NCBI GenBank assembly: GCA_900108205.1
Contig: FNUU01000002.1
Span: 1-64,000 of the forward strand
DNA: 64,000 nucleotides
Source: Eubacterium ruminantium
Lineage (GTDB): Bacteria > Bacillota > Clostridia > Lachnospirales > Lachnospiraceae
Reading direction: 5' to 3'
Made by a program: the position numbers and the translations under genes
The notes under the pieces: model-generated
The model's database searches: none
Seen by the model: the letters and a program-made list of their open reading frames with translations, nothing else
What the model was told of the DNA's origin: nothing
In this document: positions 51,894-63,738 of the stretch, piece after piece
How positions within the stretch are numbered: position 1 is the stretch's first letter
How the letters are laid out: each line of letters opens with the position of its first letter

Positions 51894-52646
51894 TTACTCC
51901 TCGTCCAGTTCGATGGCCTCAAATGCAGCTCCCACCGGTTCAGCCTTCAGGATAACCCTCTCACCTGTGATCGGATGATCAAATTCCATTCTTGAAAAAT
52001 ACAGTCCGACCTCATGTTTATTTCCGGATTTTTTCCCTCCGTGATTTCTGCCCGGCTTCTTATTATCTTTGCCTGAAGCTTTTCCTGAAAATGCAGGATT
52101 GTATTTCATATCACCCCAGACCGGAGCCCCGTGAGCAGCCATCTGACACCTGATCTGATGATGTCTTCCGGTAAGCAGTTCTATAAGCACATAACTGAGC
52201 GGTCCGTTATCCGTGTCGAATTCGTCCAGCACCTCATAGCTTAATTCTGCCTTCTTTGCGCCCTTGGTATCCTTTGATACAACCTTTGTGATACCGGTCT
52301 TAGTGTCTGTCAGCAGATAGTCCGTGAAATCACCCGAAGCCTCGGGGAGTTCTCCTGTAAGCACCGCCTGATAATACTTTACTATCCTGCTGTCCTGCTG
52401 CATATCTGAAAGCTTTGCTGCAGTCTCCCTGTCCTTGGCAAAAAGAAGTATTCCGCCAACAGGTTTATCCAGTCTGTGTATAACAGCTGTATACGGTTCC
52501 TCATCCGAGTCAGAATTATCAAAAAGATAGTTCTGAACCTCGCTGACCATATCCGTATCATTTGATTTATCGCCCTGAGAAGATATCCCTGCCGGTTTAA
52601 CTGCCGCCAGTAAATATTCATCCTCGTAAAGAATTTCTAATCTCAT
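51894..52646 (-). CDS. RluA-family RNA pseudouridine synthase
   Basis: A 250-residue enzyme isomerising uridine to pseudouridine in rRNA or tRNA. The catalytic Asp is D60 in IHRLDKPVGGILLFAKD; later motifs LLTGRHHQIRCQMA and VWGDMKY are intact. There is no N-terminal S4 domain, as in the shorter RluA-like members. A Lys/Gly/Asn-rich insert (ASGKDNKKPGRNHGGKKSG) interrupts the C-terminal part. The target nucleotide cannot be inferred. It lies 125 bp upstream of proS, separated by the dispersed repeat and the proS promoter. Confidence 0.88.
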   Translation of the reverse strand: MRLEILYEDEYLLAAVKPAGISSQGDKSNDTDMVSEVQNYLFDNSDSDEEPYTAVIHRLDKPVGGILLFAKDRETAAKLSDMQQDSRIVKYYQAVLTGELPEASGDFTDYLLTDTKTGITKVVSKDTKGAKKAELSYEVLDEFDTDNGPLSYVLIELLTGRHHQIRCQMAAHGAPVWGDMKYNPAFSGKASGKDNKKPGRNHGGKKSGNKHEVGLYFSRMEFDHPITGERVILKAEPVGAAFEAIELDEE

Positions 52647-52719
52647 GTAAACTCCATTTTTATCTCATTTTATACTGTGACACCGGTTTTATTGATATAT
52701 CGCTTGTTATTATCCTTTA

Positions 52720-54672
52720 TTATTTATTCTCGTCAATGAATTCGTCAACCTTCTCGGTAAGAATATCATACTGACACGGGCCGTTTTCCAGGATCACTCT
52801 GTGGAACTCAACCGGATCAAACTTATCTCCGAGAGCCTGCTCGGCCTTATCCCTAAGGCCCTTCATTTCATAATAGCCTATTACATAGCTCTGATATGCT
52901 GCCGGGTCGCCTGCAAAAAGATTTACCATCTTCTCGGCAACTGACGAATTAAAGCCCTTCTGAGCCATATATGTAGCAACATCCTCAACCGTCCATCCGG
53001 AATAATTAACCCTGAGATCGATATAACCCATGAAAAGCATATTGTATTCCGACTCAAGTGCAGAAAGTCTGCCTATAGTCTCATCATGTTCGGTATTCGG
53101 GAAGTCATAAGCCAGATACGAACCATATTCGGCATATTTTGCCCATCCCTCCATATAACCAAGGAAACCGTCGACAGCTCTGAGATTGCTTGGATTTGTA
53201 GACATATAATATGTATTCTGATACATATGTCCCGGACAGCCCTCGTGTGCAAGAGTTGCCCACTGGCCATCGAGATGGCCGCCGTTTACTTTGATAATAT
53301 TATTGGTAGGCATATCCAGCGCCGGAGATCTGTAATAAGCCAGCACACTGTCCATAATAGTCTCAAGGGTTTTGTCGAGATAGCTGACAGTATACGGAAT
53401 AGCCGGCAGCTCGGGATAATCATCCATTGCAGTCTCCATAAGTATATCAACTACATCCTTTGAATTCATTTTATCCGCATCTGCAAGATGATTTCCGTAA
53501 TTATCTACATATTCCTGATATCCATCCGGATCACTCATATATATCATTGACATTTCCTGAACGATCTCAGTCGCTCTGCTCTCAAGAAAAGCAATAGCCT
53601 CATCCGGAGTTTTTGTTGAGCCGGTATACTGCTTAAACTTCAGCTCATAAAATTTTTGTCCGTTGTCATAATAGCTGTAACCCAGCTGGGTTTTGGCTTT
53701 TCCTTTAAGTCCGCTCATGGTATCAGCGATATCATTAAATGCAGGGATAACCACGTCGATTATGGCCTTTTTATTTCTTTCCTTATAGGTCTGCTTCTCC
53801 TCATCTGTAAGGAAATCCAGATCTGCTATAGCATTATCAAATACTTCTATCAGGAAATGATTCTCCCCATCCTTAACGAAGGTATTACATTGATCGATAA
53901 CATCATCCAGATTGTAATCGCTGAGAGCATAACCCTTCTCTGCTCTTTCCTTCTCAAATTCCAGCAATTTATCAATATAATCTCTGGAAGTCTCAAGAAG
54001 TATTACATAATCCTCCACATCCTGTTTTTCATAGAACGGATAATCTGTAAATTTATTTGCAAAATCAGACTGTATTCCTCTCATCGGAGAAAAATCGCCA
54101 TCGTATAACATATATGGCTGCATCTCCATTGACAGTTCTATGTCTTCTTTATATACATCATAAGAGAACTGATCTGTTTCATTAAGACCGTTTCTGTCTA
54201 TAGCGCAGAGTCTGTCATACCACTCCTTTGCTTCTTTCTTGCTTTTCTCAACGGCTTCGTCGGACCAGTCAACCTCACCCCAGCTTGCAGCAGGTCTTTC
54301 AATGCCATACTTGCTGCCATCCTTCAACGTAAAATGATAATTAAAGAAATTAGAGGATATTTCATCCTTAAACATGTCATCCTCAAACTCTTTAAAGGCC
54401 TTTTCAGCATCCGCATTTACACTGCCCGGCTTCTCTGTTGATGGCTGCTCCGTAGTTGAAGCTGTATCTTCGGTTGTTTTCTCTGAAGTATTTTCTGTTG
54501 ATCCGGCTGTTGTTTTTTCAGTTGTCTTATCGTTATCTCTTTGGATGGTAGCTATAATATTCTGCTGCCTGGTGCTCTTTCCGGCATTATCATCCCCTTT
54601 ACCGCAGGAAGTTCCGGAAAGCATCATTAACGAAACAAGAACAAGCGCAACTGTTTTCTTGAGTTTCCTCAT
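52720..54672 (-). CDS. DUF885-family lipoprotein metallopeptidase
   Basis: A 650-residue exported lipoprotein. The signal peptide ends in lipobox LSGTSC, so Cys is acylated and the enzyme sits on the outer face of the membrane. A Thr/Glu-rich spacer (about 40-90) resembles the stalks of the Rhs locus. The zinc-binding DUF885 motif is AHEGCPGHMYQNTYY near residue 475 (HExxxGH type), with a downstream Glu in GYMEGWAKYAEYG. The likely role is peptide hydrolysis at the cell surface; substrate unknown. Start: ATG 54672 with AAGGAGG eight bases upstream; the frame extends 26 codons further without a site. Confidence 0.85.
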   Translation of the reverse strand: MRKLKKTVALVLVSLMMLSGTSCGKGDDNAGKSTRQQNIIATIQRDNDKTTEKTTAGSTENTSEKTTEDTASTTEQPSTEKPGSVNADAEKAFKEFEDDMFKDEISSNFFNYHFTLKDGSKYGIERPAASWGEVDWSDEAVEKSKKEAKEWYDRLCAIDRNGLNETDQFSYDVYKEDIELSMEMQPYMLYDGDFSPMRGIQSDFANKFTDYPFYEKQDVEDYVILLETSRDYIDKLLEFEKERAEKGYALSDYNLDDVIDQCNTFVKDGENHFLIEVFDNAIADLDFLTDEEKQTYKERNKKAIIDVVIPAFNDIADTMSGLKGKAKTQLGYSYYDNGQKFYELKFKQYTGSTKTPDEAIAFLESRATEIVQEMSMIYMSDPDGYQEYVDNYGNHLADADKMNSKDVVDILMETAMDDYPELPAIPYTVSYLDKTLETIMDSVLAYYRSPALDMPTNNIIKVNGGHLDGQWATLAHEGCPGHMYQNTYYMSTNPSNLRAVDGFLGYMEGWAKYAEYGSYLAYDFPNTEHDETIGRLSALESEYNMLFMGYIDLRVNYSGWTVEDVATYMAQKGFNSSVAEKMVNLFAGDPAAYQSYVIGYYEMKGLRDKAEQALGDKFDPVEFHRVILENGPCQYDILTEKVDEFIDENK

Positions 54673-54736
54673 CAACCAATCCTCCTTACTCGTTAACTGT
54701 CTTTTATTGCTTCTGTTACCATATATTGAGAAGCAA

Positions 54737-54781
54737 AAAACGCATCTCATAATCCTTCGGGACTAAAGCCCCTCCGGTATC
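54737..54781. repeat. Dispersed 45-bp hairpin repeat, copy 2 (upstream of the DUF885 gene)
   Basis: Begins AAAACGCATCTCATAATCCT, as copy 1. The stem is changed to GGGACTAAAGCCCC but still pairs. It lies about 65 bp upstream of the DUF885 ATG, a position very like copy 1 before proS. Confidence 0.7.
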
Positions 54782-54814
54782 ATATTAATACATCAAAAAA
54801 TCAATTACCCCAAA

Positions 54815-54856
54815 TGCACGAAAGCCGTGTGCAAAACTGCCACGGCTTCATGCAAT
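54815..54856 (-). terminator. Terminator of the atp operon
   Basis: A long stem GCATGAAGCCGTG/CACGGCTTTCGTGC with an 11-base loop, immediately beyond the atpC stop; a T-run (GATTTTTTGATG) follows about 15 bases later. Confidence 0.65.
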
Positions 54857-54858
54857 AA

Positions 54859-55260
54859 TTATTTACCTTTTTCAGCCATTCTGATACGAAGAACAGACCT
54901 TTTAAGTGCAAGCTCTGCCTTGCCGATATCACCGGCATCGTCCGAAAGCTTACGCTCCGCCCTGATCTTGGCCGCTTCTGCTCTGTTCTTATCAATATCC
55001 TCAGGCCACTCAACTGCTTCCGCAAGTATTGTAATCTTATGGCCGAGAATCTCAGCAAAGCCTGAATGAAGTGCAGCCTCACGCACCTCTTTATTCTTAT
55101 GGATTTTTAACACACCCGGAGCAAGCACTACTGTTGTGGGGATATGTCTCGGATAAACACCGATATCACCTTCAACGGTTGTAAACTCTACAAAGTCTGC
55201 TTCTCCGTTATAAAACTCCTTATCGGGAGTTATTATCTTTAACTGTATTGTCTCTGCCAT
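54859..55260 (-). CDS. atpC: F-type ATP synthase epsilon subunit
   Basis: A 133-residue epsilon subunit of normal length. The beta-sandwich (LKIITPDKEFYNGEADFVEF, TVEGDIGVYPRHIPTTVVLAPG) is followed by a two-helix C-terminal domain (RAEAAKIRAERKL). It links the c ring and gamma to the catalytic head and inhibits ATP hydrolysis. Last gene of the operon. The 117-bp gap to atpD holds a hairpin (TCTGATC/GATCAGA near 55,296-55,325) but no gene. Confidence 0.95.
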   Translation of the reverse strand: MAETIQLKIITPDKEFYNGEADFVEFTTVEGDIGVYPRHIPTTVVLAPGVLKIHKNKEVREAALHSGFAEILGHKITILAEAVEWPEDIDKNRAEAAKIRAERKLSDDAGDIGKAELALKRSVLRIRMAEKGK

Positions 55261-55377
55261 GTCTTTTCCCTGCCATTAATCTGCTCTCACCATTTTCTCT
55301 GATCGATATCAGGATCAGAAAAACAAATACTCGTTTCACCCCTAGCTTGTTTTTCTTCTGATAAAATGTGAGCAACC

Positions 55378-57053
<1,676 letters not shown>

Positions 57054-57983
57054 TTACTGTATAGCCTCAGCTCCGGCTATGATCTCTGTAAGCTCCTGAG
57101 TAATAGAGCTCTGTCTTGCACGGTTATACTGCAGCGACAGTCTGCTTATCATGTCGTCCGCATTCTCTGTTGCAGAATCCATTGCCTGCATTCTGGCTGC
57201 ATTTTCGCTGGCGATAGACTCAAGAAATGCTCCATAAATGATATTCGTCATATACTTCGGAATGATCAGATTCAGAACTCTTTCCTCCGGTGTCTTTCCG
57301 CCCGGCATCGCAACCCCGAAATTATTAGGGATCTGCATTTCATTTTCAATACCGTAATTCATCAAAAGGCTCTGGTCTTCCTCCGACTCCCCGCTCTCTT
57401 CCGGCTTAAAATCATCCTTATCGACAGGAAGAAGCTTTCTGATCGTCGGATCATGAACTACAGTATTCTTAAAGTCAGTATAGGCAACATATATCTCGCC
57501 TATCTCACCCTTTTCAAACTGAAGGAGCAATTCTTTTGTAAGCGCCATACAATCATCATAAAGAGGATCATTTATAATATCAGAATAATCCTTATATATC
57601 TTGTATCCCTTACGGCTGAGACCTTCCATACCCTTACGTCCAAGTGCATAAATAAAGGTGTTCTCTTTATCGAATCCGCTTCCTTCAATGAGTTTAACTA
57701 TATTTGAATTATATCCTCCGGCCAGTCCCCTGTTGGAGCTCATGACCAGAACTGCCTTGCCTGCACTCTCATTCTTAGTCAGATATTTGCTGTCAAGGCT
57801 GGAGGTTTTAGAAAGTATCGAGCATATGGTACTGTATAAAAGCTCAAAATATGGCTCATTTGCTTCAACCCTTGCTCTCGCCTTCTGCAGTTTTACAGTA
57901 GAAACAAGCTTCATGGCTTTAGTTATCTGCTGTGTACTTTGAACGCTCTCGCGACGTCTCTTGATGCCTCTCATAGAAGCCAT
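57054..57983 (-). CDS. atpG: F-type ATP synthase gamma subunit
   Basis: A 309-residue central-stalk subunit. The N-terminal helix begins GIKRRRESVQSTQQITKAMK and the C-terminal helix is ENADDMISRLSLQYNRARQS, ending ITQELTEIIAGAEAIQ, both characteristic. The middle Rossmann-like part (VMSSNRGLAGGYNSNI) is intact. A modest acidic insert (KPEESGESEEDQ) lengthens it slightly. AGGTAAG lies upstream of the ATG; 35 bp from atpA. Confidence 0.95.
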   Translation of the reverse strand: MASMRGIKRRRESVQSTQQITKAMKLVSTVKLQKARARVEANEPYFELLYSTICSILSKTSSLDSKYLTKNESAGKAVLVMSSNRGLAGGYNSNIVKLIEGSGFDKENTFIYALGRKGMEGLSRKGYKIYKDYSDIINDPLYDDCMALTKELLLQFEKGEIGEIYVAYTDFKNTVVHDPTIRKLLPVDKDDFKPEESGESEEDQSLLMNYGIENEMQIPNNFGVAMPGGKTPEERVLNLIIPKYMTNIIYGAFLESIASENAARMQAMDSATENADDMISRLSLQYNRARQSSITQELTEIIAGAEAIQ

Positions 57984-58018
57984 GGAAACTTACCTCCCAG
58001 ATAATTTTTGTAATCTGT

Positions 58019-59539
58019 TTACTCTGCTGAACCACCCTTAAAGCCATTTTTAAAGGTATCGATTGCTTTCTTTAAGAGTACCTCGGTATCATCACTGATA
58101 ACCTTTTCTTTCTTGATATTTGTGAAAATATCAGGTTCATGAGTTTCAATATATTCGAAAAGTCCGCTTTCAAACTTGCCGATGTCAGCAACTTCCACAT
58201 CCATAAGATACTTATTTACAGCTGCATATATAATTACAACCTGCTTCTCAACAGGAAGCGGTTTATACTGAGGCTGAACAAGCATCTGCTTGATTCTTTC
58301 ACCCTGAGCAAGCTTATTCTTGGTGTCCTCATCAAGTTCCGAACCGAACTGGGCAAATGAAGCAAGCTCTCTGTACTGTGCAAGCTCAACTCGGATAGGA
58401 GCCGCGATCTTCTTCATAGCCTTGATCTGAGCGGCACCACCTACTCTGGATACTGAAAGTCCCGGGTTTACAGCCGGTCTGAAGCCGGAATTAAACATTT
58501 CTGTTTCAAGATAGATCTGACCATCTGTGATCGAAATAACATTTGTAGGAATGTATGCTGATACATCTCCCGCCTGAGTTTCGATAATAGGAAGAGCTGT
58601 AAGCGATCCTCCTCCAAGTTCGTCTGAAAGCTTTGCAGCTCTCTCAAGAAGTCTTGAATGAAGATAGAATACGTCGCCCGGATAAGCCTCACGTCCAGGT
58701 GGTCTTCTGAGGAGAAGTGAAAGTGTTCTGTATGCGGTAGCGTGCTTCGAAAGATCATCATAAATGATAAGCACGTCCTTTCCGTTCTCCATCCATTCCT
58801 CACCGATAGCGCATCCTGCGTACGGTGCGATGTACTGAATAGGTGCCATTTCGCTGGCTGTAGCCGCTACTACAGTTGTGTATGACATAGCATCATATTC
58901 ATTTAAGGTTTTAACAATATTTGCAACAGTTGATGCCTTCTGTCCTATTGCAACATAGATACAGTAAACATTCTGTCCTTTCTGATTGATAATGGTGTCA
59001 AGAGCGATAGCTGTCTTACCGGTCTGTCTGTCACCGATAATAAGCTCTCTCTGACCTCTTCCGATAGGAACCATGGCATCTATCGCCTTGATACCTGTCT
59101 GAAGTGGTGTATCAACGGATTTACGTGTGATAACACCCGGTGCTACTCTTTCAATCTGTCTGGCCTTATCTGTAACGATAGGACCTTTATCATCTATAGG
59201 CTGTCCGAGTGCATTTACAACTCGGCCAAGCATAGCATCGCCTACAGGAACTTCAACAACTCGACCTGTTGTCTTAACCGTATCACCTTCGCTGATATTC
59301 TTCATATCACCAAGAAGAACAACACCTACGTTATCCTCTTCAAGGTTCAGCACCATACCATAGACATCACCTGGGAACAGAAGAAGCTCTCCCATCATAG
59401 CCTTGTCAAGTCCATGGACACGGGCAATACCGTCAGCCAGCTGTATTACAGTACCTGTATCTGAAGTTTCGAGTTTTATCTTATATCCCTCTATCTGCTT
59501 TTTGATAACGGAACTTATCTCTTCCGGATTTAACTTCAT
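58019..59539 (-). CDS. atpA: F-type ATP synthase alpha subunit
   Basis: A 506-residue non-catalytic nucleotide-binding subunit. Walker [10 protein letters not shown] is at 169-177, [16 protein letters not shown] forms Walker B, and [20 protein letters not shown] and the arginine finger region [15 protein letters not shown] are intact. Length is standard. It follows atpH after 103 bp and is cotranscribed with atpG and atpD. Confidence 0.97.
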   Translation of the reverse strand: MKLNPEEISSVIKKQIEGYKIKLETSDTGTVIQLADGIARVHGLDKAMMGELLLFPGDVYGMVLNLEEDNVGVVLLGDMKNISEGDTVKTTGRVVEVPVGDAMLGRVVNALGQPIDDKGPIVTDKARQIERVAPGVITRKSVDTPLQTGIKAIDAMVPIGRGQRELIIGDRQTGKTAIALDTIINQKGQNVYCIYVAIGQKASTVANIVKTLNEYDAMSYTTVVAATASEMAPIQYIAPYAGCAIGEEWMENGKDVLIIYDDLSKHATAYRTLSLLLRRPPGREAYPGDVFYLHSRLLERAAKLSDELGGGSLTALPIIETQAGDVSAYIPTNVISITDGQIYLETEMFNSGFRPAVNPGLSVSRVGGAAQIKAMKKIAAPIRVELAQYRELASFAQFGSELDEDTKNKLAQGERIKQMLVQPQYKPLPVEKQVVIIYAAVNKYLMDVEVADIGKFESGLFEYIETHEPDIFTNIKKEKVISDDTEVLLKKAIDTFKNGFKGGSAE

Positions 59540-59642
59540 AAAGCCTGCTGTCCTTTCATAATCTTTTTGTCATTTATAAAATATCTCAGGGATATCCGCC
59601 CCCGGGATCATGAGATGTGTCTCTGAACTATCTCTGAACATC

Positions 59643-60176
59643 TCATAAGATACTCTTTCTCATCGTTTCAAGAGAGGTTTTGACACTGCTGTCCACAACC
59701 CTGTCTCCTATCTTGATGATCACGCCTCCGATAAGAGTTTTATCAACAATATAATGAATATTTATCTTTTTATAACCGGTAGTCTGCAGAAGTTTTTTCA
59801 TTACCTTGTCCTTCTGCTCCTCCGTAAGCGGAACCGCAGAAGAAACATCAGCTTTTCCGATCTTCAGCTCTTCCATTACCCTGTCGATAAAAACCCTGAG
59901 GATTTTTTCGATATAGGCACTGTGTCCTTTGGTAACGGCAAGCTTCATGGTTCTCGAAAAGATCTCATCCGCTTTTCCACCGAAGGCATTATCTATAATC
60001 TGCAGCTTTTCTTCAACCTTTATATCCGGATGAACAAGTACTTTCTTAAAATCAGGATTTGCTGAGATTATCTTCACGATAGCCTCGGCTTCCTCGTAAT
60101 GCTCCTCCAGTCTGCCTTCTTCCTTAGCTGCCTCAAATAACGCCAGGCCGTAAACCGATTCTACTTCTCTCGCCAT
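59643..60176 (-). CDS. atpH: F-type ATP synthase delta subunit
   Basis: A 177-residue peripheral-stalk subunit: N-terminal six-helix part (YGLALFEAAKEEGRLEE) and the conserved C-terminal VDKTLIGGVIIKIGDRVVDSS. It overlaps the 3' end of atpF by 16 bp, so translation is coupled. Confidence 0.95.
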   Translation of the reverse strand: MAREVESVYGLALFEAAKEEGRLEEHYEEAEAIVKIISANPDFKKVLVHPDIKVEEKLQIIDNAFGGKADEIFSRTMKLAVTKGHSAYIEKILRVFIDRVMEELKIGKADVSSAVPLTEEQKDKVMKKLLQTTGYKKINIHYIVDKTLIGGVIIKIGDRVVDSSVKTSLETMRKSIL

Positions 60177-60733
60177 GTATCATCACCTATTTCCTTAAGT
60201 GTTTCATCAAGAAGTTCATTCTGTTTCTGCTGGTCCATTTTCTCTTCGACTATCTTGCCTGCCATAGCTGATGCTACATTTATGATCTCAGTTCTGACCT
60301 CATCCTGTACCTTCAGCTTTTCGAGACGAGCATCATTCTCTGCATTCAGTCTGATTCTTCCGGCCTCTTCCTTGGCTTCAGCTATAATAGCAGCCTCATT
60401 TTTAACCGCCTTGGTATGTGCCTCTGAAAGTATAAGAGCCGCTTCCTCACCGACACTCTTAAGCTTTTCATCATACTGTTCCTTGAGGAGTGCTGCCTCT
60501 TCCTTATCCTTTGCAGCATTTGCCAAATCCGACTGCACCTTCTCCTGTCTCTTTTCAAGCATCTGTCGAACAGGATTGATAAGCAGATATCCTACAAAAA
60601 GGAAAAGCAAAAATACTGCAATACCCTGAAAAAGAAGGTCAAACAAAAGCTGACTGTCAAGTCCGAAGATACGACCGGTTCCTTCAAGCAGTACCGCGTT
60701 GCTCGTACTTCTAAACGTTAATAATTCAGTCAC
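60161..60733 (-). CDS. atpF: F-type ATP synthase b subunit
   Basis: A 190-residue peripheral-stalk subunit with one membrane helix (LLFQGIAVFLLFLFVGYLL) after an unusually long outside N-terminus of about 30 residues. A long charged coiled coil follows. The start is GTG (60733) with GGAGGG nine bases upstream. It overlaps atpH. Confidence 0.93.
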   Translation of the reverse strand: MTELLTFRSTSNAVLLEGTGRIFGLDSQLLFDLLFQGIAVFLLFLFVGYLLINPVRQMLEKRQEKVQSDLANAAKDKEEAALLKEQYDEKLKSVGEEAALILSEAHTKAVKNEAAIIAEAKEEAGRIRLNAENDARLEKLKVQDEVRTEIINVASAMAGKIVEEKMDQQKQNELLDETLKEIGDDTWREK

Positions 60734-60750
60734 TGGCTTCTCCCTCCGAT

Positions 60751-61095
<345 letters not shown>

Positions 61096-61142
61096 TCATC
61101 TTCTCTTTTATCATTTAGATAACCGGAACTCCGGATTTATCT

Positions 61143-61895
61143 CTAAAATTCACCACGTTTATCCTTGATAAATGTAATTGTCAGCATACAGAATACATAT
61201 GTCTGTATTGCGCCTGAGAATACATCGAAATAAACATGTAATGCTGCCGGAATACCCAGCTTTGCAAACCACGGAAGCATGCCGTAATAAAGCGACATGA
61301 GAACCGTACCACCAAGGATATTTCCGAAAAGACGGAGAGACATCGAAAGTGGTGTAGAGAATATACTGATAACATTCATAGGGAAGAAGAAAAATACAGG
61401 CTCAAAGAGTCCCTTGACAACTCCCCATTTGTTGTATCTGATATCTGCATATTCGATAAGAACAAATGTAATAAGCGCGAGGCAGAGTGTGGTTCCGTAA
61501 TCAGCCGTTGGCGGACGGAGTCCAAATATGCCCGAAGTATTACTGAAGAAAATATAAAGTGCAAGTACGCCTATGTAATTCGCATACTTCTTTGCAACTC
61601 TCTCTCCCATGGTTCCGCTGACGAATTTGTTCAGCGCATCAACACCGATCTCAATAAGTGTTGAAAATGTTGTCATCTTATGCTCACGCTCTGCCTTAAG
61701 GACGCTGTGTCTTGCAGCAAGAGTAAATATCATAAGAACTGCCATGAGAATTATGGTACAGACATGGGTTGTCGTTATATATACTGTTGAGCCAAAGAAA
61801 TTGATCGGATAAAGCTGATGAATGTAGAAATCTGCTTCATGCATCACTTCAGCCCTTCCGATGAATCCGGTTGCACCCGGTACAGAAGGTAACAT
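61143..61895 (-). CDS. atpB: F-type ATP synthase a subunit
   Basis: A 250-residue membrane stator subunit with about six helices. The essential Arg is in SMSLRLFGNILGGTVLM and the C-terminal helix reads VFSGAIQTYVFCMLTITF. It forms the ion half-channels against the c ring. Its ribosome-binding site AGGAGG is made of the last codons of the preceding gene (stop 61900), so translation is coupled. The 134-bp gap to atpE shows only a weak hairpin. Confidence 0.95.
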   Translation of the reverse strand: MLPSVPGATGFIGRAEVMHEADFYIHQLYPINFFGSTVYITTTHVCTIILMAVLMIFTLAARHSVLKAEREHKMTTFSTLIEIGVDALNKFVSGTMGERVAKKYANYIGVLALYIFFSNTSGIFGLRPPTADYGTTLCLALITFVLIEYADIRYNKWGVVKGLFEPVFFFFPMNVISIFSTPLSMSLRLFGNILGGTVLMSLYYGMLPWFAKLGIPAALHVYFDVFSGAIQTYVFCMLTITFIKDKRGEF

Positions 61896-61899
61896 TATT

Positions 61900-62331
61900 T
61901 TAATCCTCCTTCGTCAGGTATCTTCTGATAAATTTATTGGATAATCCTGACAGTTTTATTGAAATAAGTCCAAGTGTTACGCCCACAAAGGCATAAATAT
62001 TTATAAATACTGCAACCAGCAGTATAACAAAAGCAAGAGCAATCCGAAGAAGGCTCCTGTTTCTTATATAAGTTGCCGCACCCTTCTCATTCAGTCTGAG
62101 TCCGGCATCCAGCGCGTCATACATATTTATGACAGCGGCAACTGCGAGAGCTGCTCCCGCCAAAAGTCCCACCAGGTAAAATATCTTTCCTGTCCCGGGT
62201 ACTATGATCAGTCCCGCTGCAAGAAAAATTATACTGATGAGAAATATTCCTATTATAAGCTGTGCCAGTACATGTCCGGCACTGTCGTCTCTCCTTAATC
62301 TGAGGAGGCGCTTCATGATCCAGTCAATCAT
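61900..62331 (-). CDS. ATP synthase subunit I-like membrane protein
   Basis: A 143-residue protein with four predicted membrane helices (LIIGIFLISIIFLAAGLII; VGLLAGAALAVAAVINMY; IALAFVILLVAVFINIYAF). An amphipathic basic N-terminus and position directly before atpB match the AtpI class, thought to assist c-ring assembly or Mg2+ supply. Sequence similarity is weak, so the call rests on topology and place in the operon. Confidence 0.7.
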   Translation of the reverse strand: MIDWIMKRLLRLRRDDSAGHVLAQLIIGIFLISIIFLAAGLIIVPGTGKIFYLVGLLAGAALAVAAVINMYDALDAGLRLNEKGAATYIRNRSLLRIALAFVILLVAVFINIYAFVGVTLGLISIKLSGLSNKFIRRYLTKED

Positions 62332-62413
62332 TTTCTTATATACTCACTCAATCCTCTAAACAGCCGGTATCATGATCTCTCAATCTTCGGAATTGCAGAG
62401 ATCTGCTCCATTC

Positions 62414-62707
62414 TTAAAACTCATCCTCTGACTCTTCATCGTCCGTCTCATTTGAAAACGCTTTCTTCTGCCACTCAGGAATCTCTTCCTGCATTTTTTT
62501 CGCAGCAAGCACCTCTCTCCTGACCAGGACGTACACCGATCTGAATCCGCTGAGAACTCCAAGTATTATAAAGAAAATGATCCATTTCGTGTGAAATTTT
62601 TTATCTATAAAATATCCTATGGCAGTACACAGCAAGATCGGAACTATCATTGATATTCCGATCTGAAGGACAAGAAATAAGTTTTCCGCTACTCTGTTCT
62701 TCTTCAT
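62414..62707 (-). CDS. AtpZ/AtpI-family small membrane protein
   Basis: A 97-residue protein with two membrane helices (LVLQIGISMIVPILLCTAIGY; WIIFFIILGVLSGFRSVYVLV) and a charged acidic tail. The GYFIDKKFHTKWIIFFIILG wording between the helices is that of AtpZ-like F0F1-ATPase subunits. First gene of the atp operon, 82 bp before the subunit I-like gene. The ATG at 62707 has AGGCGG close by (spacing short); an upstream GTG has no site. Confidence 0.8.
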   Translation of the reverse strand: MKKNRVAENLFLVLQIGISMIVPILLCTAIGYFIDKKFHTKWIIFFIILGVLSGFRSVYVLVRREVLAAKKMQEEIPEWQKKAFSNETDDEESEDEF

Positions 62708-62763
62708 ATCCGCCTGAAATACCACAAACACTACTAGTTTACTTTTTTTTTAGACAATATGCA

Positions 62764-62791
62764 ACCATATTTTCTAAATATATCTTATCAA
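62764..62791 (-). promoter_or_regulatory. Possible atp operon promoter
   Basis: -35 TTGATA (62791-62786), 16-bp spacer, weak -10 TATGGT (62769-62764), between the HAD stop and the first atp gene. Confidence 0.3.
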
Positions 62792-62809
62792 AAGAAAAAT
62801 AAGCTTATC

Positions 62810-63640
62810 TTATGCACACAGAATAAATCTGTCGATAACCTTTACGATTCCGTCCTCATCATTTGAAGATGTTATGAAATCCGCAACACGCTTAACTGCA
62901 TTCTGGGCATTTGCCATGGCAACTCCGATAGCCGCATACTTAACCATGGAAGTGTCATTGAAGCCATCGCCGCAGGCGATAACATTTTTATGCTCAATTC
63001 CAAGTATATCGATAACCTTCTCGATAGCCTTAGCCTTATCAACCTCACTGTTCATTGCCTCTACGAAGAAAGGCTCAGATCTTGTGATATTGAAATACTG
63101 TCCGTACATTCCCTGAAGCTCTTTTTCAAGTCCTTCTGAAATTTCAGGATCAGCTGTCATAAGCACCTTATATACATCTCTGTCGATTCTTTCCTTGAAG
63201 TTCTTTACCGGTTTAAGAGGAAGACCATTGATCTTCGCCTCCCACTCAAGATACTTATCCGGCTCTCTTCCGCAAATAACATACGGATCGGCTGTATCCT
63301 CAAAATCCTCATAGGTTACTATGCCCATATTTTTCTCGCAGCAGTAATCATAAAGCTTATGAACATATTCCTTTGAAAATTTCCTTGTGAAAATGTCTTT
63401 ATTGTCAGAACATCTTGTGATACGCGCTCCGTTATAAGTAAGCAGATATCCGCCATACTTTGCCATTTCCAGCTCTTCCTCATACCTTCTGACGCCCGGA
63501 GTAGGTCTTCCGGATGCGAGCATCACGAGATGTCCCTCTTCCATAATACGTCTTAAGGCATTCTTTGTAGGAAGTGTTATTTCCTTCTTAGAGTTTGTAA
63601 GTGTACCATCAATATCAAGAACCAGCAGCTTCTTATCCAT
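62810..63640 (-). CDS. Cof-type HAD-IIB phosphatase
   Basis: A 276-residue HAD hydrolase. Motif I LVLDIDGTLTNS supplies the nucleophile and acid Asp pair; motif II is MLASGRPTPG, and motif IV CGDGFNDTSMVKYA with GVAMANAQ is intact. The IIB cap domain lies between. These enzymes dephosphorylate sugar phosphates or related metabolites; the substrate is unknown. AGGAGA precedes the ATG. A 10-bp palindrome ATAAGCTTAT and T-rich tract just beyond the stop may act as a weak terminator. Confidence 0.9.
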   Translation of the reverse strand: MDKKLLVLDIDGTLTNSKKEITLPTKNALRRIMEEGHLVMLASGRPTPGVRRYEEELEMAKYGGYLLTYNGARITRCSDNKDIFTRKFSKEYVHKLYDYCCEKNMGIVTYEDFEDTADPYVICGREPDKYLEWEAKINGLPLKPVKNFKERIDRDVYKVLMTADPEISEGLEKELQGMYGQYFNITRSEPFFVEAMNSEVDKAKAIEKVIDILGIEHKNVIACGDGFNDTSMVKYAAIGVAMANAQNAVKRVADFITSSNDEDGIVKVIDRFILCA

Positions 63641-63738
63641 TTTTATCTCCTAAAAAATATCTTTAACATGAACAACAGATCATCCAACCCCTGACAACCT
63701 TATAGCTGCATACACCTTTTTCCTTCTCTTTGCTACGT

